A stretch of 64,000 nt of DNA, taken from Branchiostoma floridae. Its lineage: Eukaryota; Chordata; Leptocardii; Amphioxiformes; Branchiostomatidae. Under the pieces are notes generated by a model, which saw only the letters and a list, made by a program, of their open reading frames with translations, was not told the origin of the DNA and did not search any database. Positions 59,083-64,000 of this stretch are shown one piece after another. The DNA is taken from the NCBI RefSeq assembly GCF_000003815.2, contig NC_049994.1, positions 10,308,538-10,372,537 of the forward strand. Reading direction: 5' to 3'. Within the stretch, counting starts at the first letter, position 1. Every line of letters starts with the position of its first letter. Made by a program: the position numbers and the translations under genes.

Positions 59083-59572
59083 ACTACGTATTATACACTG
59101 CAGTGCGCCGTGTACACCAGCTTATGATAACGTCGGAATATGGTTAATGGTTAATGTTGCATCGGCCCACGTTCTGACTGGCGCTGCTACAAGAGTTATT
59201 TAGTTACAAGCCATACATCAGTCATACAAGAATGGTTAACATATAGGTAACAACGCCTAAAAAATTGTGTGGATTTGTTTACGCTGGAAGGCAAGTTGGT
59301 GATACTTTTCGTAGCAGTATCAATGAGATATTTCATAGAGTATCCCTCTATTGAAAGGATAATCCTGGGTAAAGAATCCCGCGTTTAAGGTTTAGAAGGG
59401 TCCAGTGATACATCTCACACGACTCATTGAATGTGATAGAGAAGCGGCATCAAATGACTGTCACTCAGTGTCCTGCATCATACAAATTGAAAATCGTGTT
59501 CCCGTCCGTGTCTACAAATCTCGGGGAATGGGCGCGGGGATGTGGCGACGAACGACAAACGTGCTTACCTGG

Positions 59573-59588
59573 CATTCTTCCCAGAATG
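59573..59588 (+). promoter_or_regulatory. Inverted repeat with STAT-type core
   Basis: CATTCT TCCC AGAATG; it includes TTCCCAGAA, which fits TTC-n3-GAA. It lies in a GC-richer stretch (about 59440-59700) 500 bases after the DR5. Motif evidence only. Confidence 0.25.
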
Positions 59589-62500
59589 TTTCCCCTCCTT
59601 CGGTAATCAAGCGTGAATCCAGCAGACAATTTGGAGACACGGAGAGAATGTTGGGAGAGATGAGTTGTGCTGCAGGCACGAGATTACGCTAGAATGGTGT
59701 GTTTTACCTGGCCGTGATTGCCCATACGTCATTCCAAAAGTTTCTCAGTCTTCGTTTTCTTTCCTTTCCATTGGAGTAATCTCTAGAACGACTGGACCTT
59801 TGTGCGCTGACTTGTATTTCATACGTTAAACTGGACATCCCAATCATAGAGAGCGATATTACTGTACCTTTCTGACGGTAAACTTCTGAAACTGACGTAG
59901 ATCATGATGTAGATCATTTATTTAAAGTTAGCACGCTTACATTACAAGACCAATACTGTCTAGATGAAGGGGAGATGCAAATTTTGCTCCCTTTTCTTCG
60001 TAGGTCGACCTTACTTCAGCAACGTCTATCTTAATCAAGCAAGCAAGCATCACAAATCTGCGGCCCAGATGGTAAAGTACTTTTTAGTCACCCGGTGTTT
60101 TGTTTTGTTTTGTCCTGCTTGAAAGATAGCACTTTCTTCTACACTTTCAAAACGAATGACAGAAGGGAAAAGCTTGGTACAGCATCAGTGCCCAACCTAG
60201 ACGATTCAGTAGCCACAACTTCATAGACTTACAACCCGAATGAAGTGACCCTCTGTGTACCTCTCCGGACGGATCTGAGCTCGCGATAAATCACACTTGT
60301 AGAGGCACTTGAACCTGTTGCTGATGCCGAGTGGTCCCCTGTAGTTTTCTCATCCAAGTTAAGTTGCAGAGGTGCGGAGATCAGGACCTCTCGTTTCCAC
60401 ATGGTGTCTGGAACAGTGATCCGATTTCTGTTACACGGGTCTAAAGCAACTGGGGTTCTTTCTCCATGTGTGTAACGTTTCAGCGAACCATCCTGTTTAC
60501 AATAACCTTGTACCCTGTCTTCTTCATCATGATTTCATCAAGTAAAAGATCGTTTTGTTATTCGAAAGAATACTGAAACCAACGACTAGTCCAACTGATA
60601 TAACAGTATGCTTCAGATTTAGTCAAGTTAGCCTTTATATTTTGTTCAGTAAGTGGAATTTCCAGCTTCATCTTGTATTTCTAGTTCTGTAGTTTTGTTG
60701 TTGTACAAAAGCTGCTGCACTTTTTGTCACGCCAATAAAGCTTGTGACGTTAAAAACTTGGTCGTTTGGGGAGTAAATGAACCCGAGAAATGTGTGGTTT
60801 GTTACTGTATTTAACATAGGAAAAGTCACATTTGTATAACTTTAGACCCGGGTACGTAGCAGGCTATGGCAAGAAAATACAGCAAGGAAAACGTCCTACT
60901 CCAAATCGGAATACAGAGGTTTAAAGTTGTATTAGACAGATATGCATTGTATATGGTGTGAAAAGTAGAATTAATTTTTGCTGCTCAGTTGACAGTGCTG
61001 TATGTTAGTATAAATTTGAATCTACTGAGTCAAGTCCTTTTCACAAATAGCAGACGGCAGCCTACGAACCTTCTCTAGACCATGGCTGGGTGTTAGTCGT
61101 AAGCAAGCCATCTGTGAATGAGAGCATATCCATACTTGTAGTCTTTGAAGAAGTATCGAGAAAGACAGCTTCTGCTTGAATGCGATCAAAGATGGGAGCT
61201 TGAGCTATAAAAGGATGGCTACACCCAACCCAGCACCGACCATAGTTGGCGAGTGTGTTTGGTACCAAAGTCATGGAAGGTCCCGAATACACGTTAGTGT
61301 AAAGTATAACAGCTGCATTGAAAGTAACGCCTTCCTACAGCTCTGTAAAAATTAGACTAAATACAGTGAGCTCAGGCATGGGCAGCTACAACATCTTGGC
61401 TCAGAACTTGTTCACGACGGTCTTGTTGTTGTTGTTTTCTGATATTCATCAGTGCTCTCCTTGCCAAACAACAGCCATCCTCTGACCACACACACCGCTG
61501 AGAGTGGGCAGTTTTCTGCATCACATAACAAACTGTTGGATGTGGACATTTGGAGTGATGGCTGAGACTATTGCCGTTGAGTAGGGATCCTAACTCACCA
61601 TAACTAACCCCAGTCGCCCACCCATGTCCCGTTTTGTACAGCCTCCAGAGCGATTTGTGAGCCTTTTCATCGCAATCACTCTTAACAATGTGTTTTTCTT
61701 TAGTCAATTCATTACACCCAATGTTCTTGAACAGTACATGTATACATCACTGTGAAGCGGCTATAACCACATGGTTTGTATATCTATCTCCGTGAACTTT
61801 GAAATACGGATTCTAATGCATCTTTTTTCAGGCGAAATGATATAGACAGTTCGAAAATGCCTAACGTTATTAGTAAAAGAATGCATTCGTAGTTTTTGAA
61901 CATATGTATGTTCACCCCATCTCCCTAACTCCATGGTGTAACATATGCTTGCACAATATTCAATGCGTGCTTTGCTCTGAGATTCTTCAGAACTTTTCTG
62001 TGCTTCCTAAAAATGACTTAAAAATGAAACCGTTCGTAGCATTTTGATTGGCCACCATGTTTTAGTACTTTACTAAACAATCTTCATCATTTGGGGTAAA
62101 ATTCCAAGCCAATTTGTTGCTACATATACTTTGTCAAACGGTTTTTACGTCTTGTTTTTCTGTCTACGATATTTTCTGCACAGGCCATCTTTGTTCAGCG
62201 ACCGCGAAAAGATGCTGTACAAATGATAGGTTCTTGACGTGTGTATGTGTCTTCTTTCAATTACAATGGCGCCAATTATCAATTACCAACATGTTCATAT
62301 AGTTTGTGGTTCACTAGAGATTTTGTCGTTATAACCACCTTTTTGATCACACGTGCGCAATGCCTGAAATTTGCGGTCAAACAGCGTTCAGCATGTTTTC
62401 TCTCATATTCCCCACTCCGGGTGTCATATCCTTCCATTTTTTGTGTAACGTTTACATCATGAAAGATTATTGAACCTTCTACCCTGTCTAGTTAGTTAGG

Positions 62501-64000
62501 TACTGTCTCTGTTGAAAGTTCCAAGGTGGTTTACATTACATTGTGCTTGCGTCTCGGCAAGAGAAGAGACAAGTCGGGAAGGAAATAATGCAGACTCTGT
62601 CTTGACACTCCAATAAACAAACTGACTGCACGGACATCAACGCGTGCGGTTCTTTCAGATTGTACCCGAGTATTTGGAGAATTTAGTCCAGTGATTTCAA
62701 GAGTTCGCTCAAAAAGATACAAAGAACAGGAACACTTTCCGATAGGGATGTGTGACCGTGTCAGCATAGTTCTGTGGTTAGATTCTGACCGAGCGGTTGA
62801 GTCACACACTTATATACAAGCCACAGATACCTTCAATGGAAGCTAGCCCAAACACACAGGGAAAGAGAAGAGGTTAGATAATTCCTGGACCTAACCAAAT
62901 GTCGTGGCTATCATTTAATACACTTACAACAGTTTCCATTTTTCGTGAGTCGTGTTGGTTCATTTCAGACCAAATGTCCATTCAAAGTTCGAGACTTCTT
63001 TTCCGTTGCATATGGGTGGTGTTCGACCTTAGTGAATGGAAAAGCATTGCTCACCATCCTTCGATGTCATATATGCCATAATGCCATTTGTGTAAAGTAT
63101 ATGCGTAAACTGTAGTCAAACATCCTCTACTTTATATGATAGATTTCGCTTTTCTATCCGTCATCACATCCTCATCGCCTCTATTTAAATCATTGGGAAC
63201 TACACCATGATGCAGTTATGGTCAGTCAAGTGCGCTACGGTGTTTCATAGGTACACATTATACACGTACACACAGGTAATACCGCTTGTTTGTAACCAAT
63301 ACATCAATTGATAAAATACCGTGTTATCACATAAAATAAGAGGCCTGTAGGCATATTCATCGCGTCACTGCTACCACTTACTACAGGCTGCTTGGTAAGC
63401 AATATAGAAAACAAAACACACAAACAAAAACATCAACTTATGTTCAACATGTTCTATTTTCCAACAAACATTTCGCTCTGCCTTTTTTGTATTCCTATGA
63501 CTTAGAATACAGCAAACCGCGGGTGTGATTTAGATACCACAGCACATAAACACCAATTATAGGCTGGGTCTTTACTGATATAGAAACTCATTAGGACAAC
63601 CCGAACTACTTCCTAAGCCCGGTGTATATCTGTGGACGTGGAATGGTAAAAATTACTTGTCATTCAGAGCTTAGGTCGCTTTCCTAGATGGCGCAGTTGA
63701 GTGGAAGAGTTCCTCGTGTTGTTCGTGAGTGGAATACGTACTAAGCTATCTCATGGAAGGGTTGAGAGTTCATGATAGGACATGCTGCGCAATTTATATG
63801 TATCACCCGTAGGGTTCGTCCTCAATATGACAAACTGCCCAGGGCCAAAGAGGGTTGCGTATTGACCGTAATATATCGGCCGTATTCAATCTCGCTGACC
63901 ACAGAGACTATGCAAGGGAATAATTTTCTTCTAGTTTGAAAAAAATCCACTCCACCGTAAGTGAAATAGCGAATTCCCTTCATTTATGATAGAAGTAAGA

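Larger units (their letters stand above)
51090..64000. other. Intergenic region 3' of the Hox10-like gene
   Basis: No gene supported up to the window edge; open frames are 113 codons or fewer and featureless. Minus-strand frames at 61062-61292 and 61372-61707 lie close together but show no known domain. Listed separately: an E-box/CRE cluster, PBX-MEIS/DR1 sites, a DR5, an exon-like segment, simple repeats and a gap. The next, more anterior Hox gene would be expected beyond the right edge. Confidence 0.65.

Noticed and set aside
61062-61707. Two nearby minus-strand frames that might form a degraded transposon protein
   Set aside because: No reverse transcriptase, integrase or transposase motif could be seen.
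1-64000. Hox-cluster microRNAs (miR-10, miR-196)
   Set aside because: Looked by eye for the miR-10 mature sequence start (TACCCTGTAGATC) and found only partial matches such as TACCCTGT near 60510 and 62480 without a continuing match. No miR-196-like sequence was recognised. A covariance search would be needed to exclude them.

Overview
The window is a stretch of an invertebrate-deuterostome posterior Hox cluster, most likely from amphioxus (Branchiostoma). It carries three complete Abd-B-class Hox genes in a row, all on the + strand, separated by 10-26 kb of AT-rich, apparently gene-free DNA. Each has the posterior RKKRCPY N-terminal arm, Q50/N51 in helix 3 and an MKMKRM run at the end of the homeodomain. 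Transcription runs from posterior to anterior paralogs, so from left to right the genes are best read as Hox12 (168-3193), Hox11 (14619-20466) and Hox10 (46307-49697). The right-hand gene is the best-supported name: its N-terminus resembles Hox10 (a [10 protein letters not shown] start) and its homeodomain has Hox10-like EISR and SDRQ. The other two numbers rest on gene order plus homeodomain character. Species and paralog numbers come from pattern recognition; no search was run.

Gene structures were built by eye from conserved homeodomain sequence, splice consensus and phase. All three have a phase-1 intron just upstream of the homeobox. Inside the homeobox they differ. Hox12-like has a phase-0 intron at homeodomain position 37/38, Hox11-like has one at 44/45, and Hox10-like has none. 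The predicted proteins are 184, 284 and 329 residues, and each keeps a Trp shortly before the homeodomain.

Layout: 1-3193 Hox12-like gene; 3194-14400 3' UTR and intergenic DNA with a 198-bp tandem duplication and an assembly gap; 14419-21950 promoter, Hox11-like gene and 3' UTR, including a SINE-like insertion beginning at the splice donor of intron 2, a 248-bp MITE and an assembly gap; 21950-46160 long intergenic region with tandem repeats, a GC-rich block at 33.3-34.1 kb, a second SINE copy and an assembly gap; 46164-51100 promoter, Hox10-like gene and 3' UTR; 51100-64000 intergenic DNA towards the next, more anterior gene (presumably Hox9).

Candidate regulatory findings: the Hox11-like and Hox10-like promoters share an ordered GTTTATT / ATTGGCT / CACGTGGTG module. 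The region 3' of Hox10 holds a dense E-box/CRE cluster (54.4 kb), a PBX-MEIS site next to a perfect DR1 (55.2 kb), and a DR5 whose half-sites match the vertebrate RARbeta2 retinoic-acid response element (59.1 kb). No other protein-coding gene, tRNA, rRNA or CRISPR could be supported; the remaining ORFs look like chance open frames.
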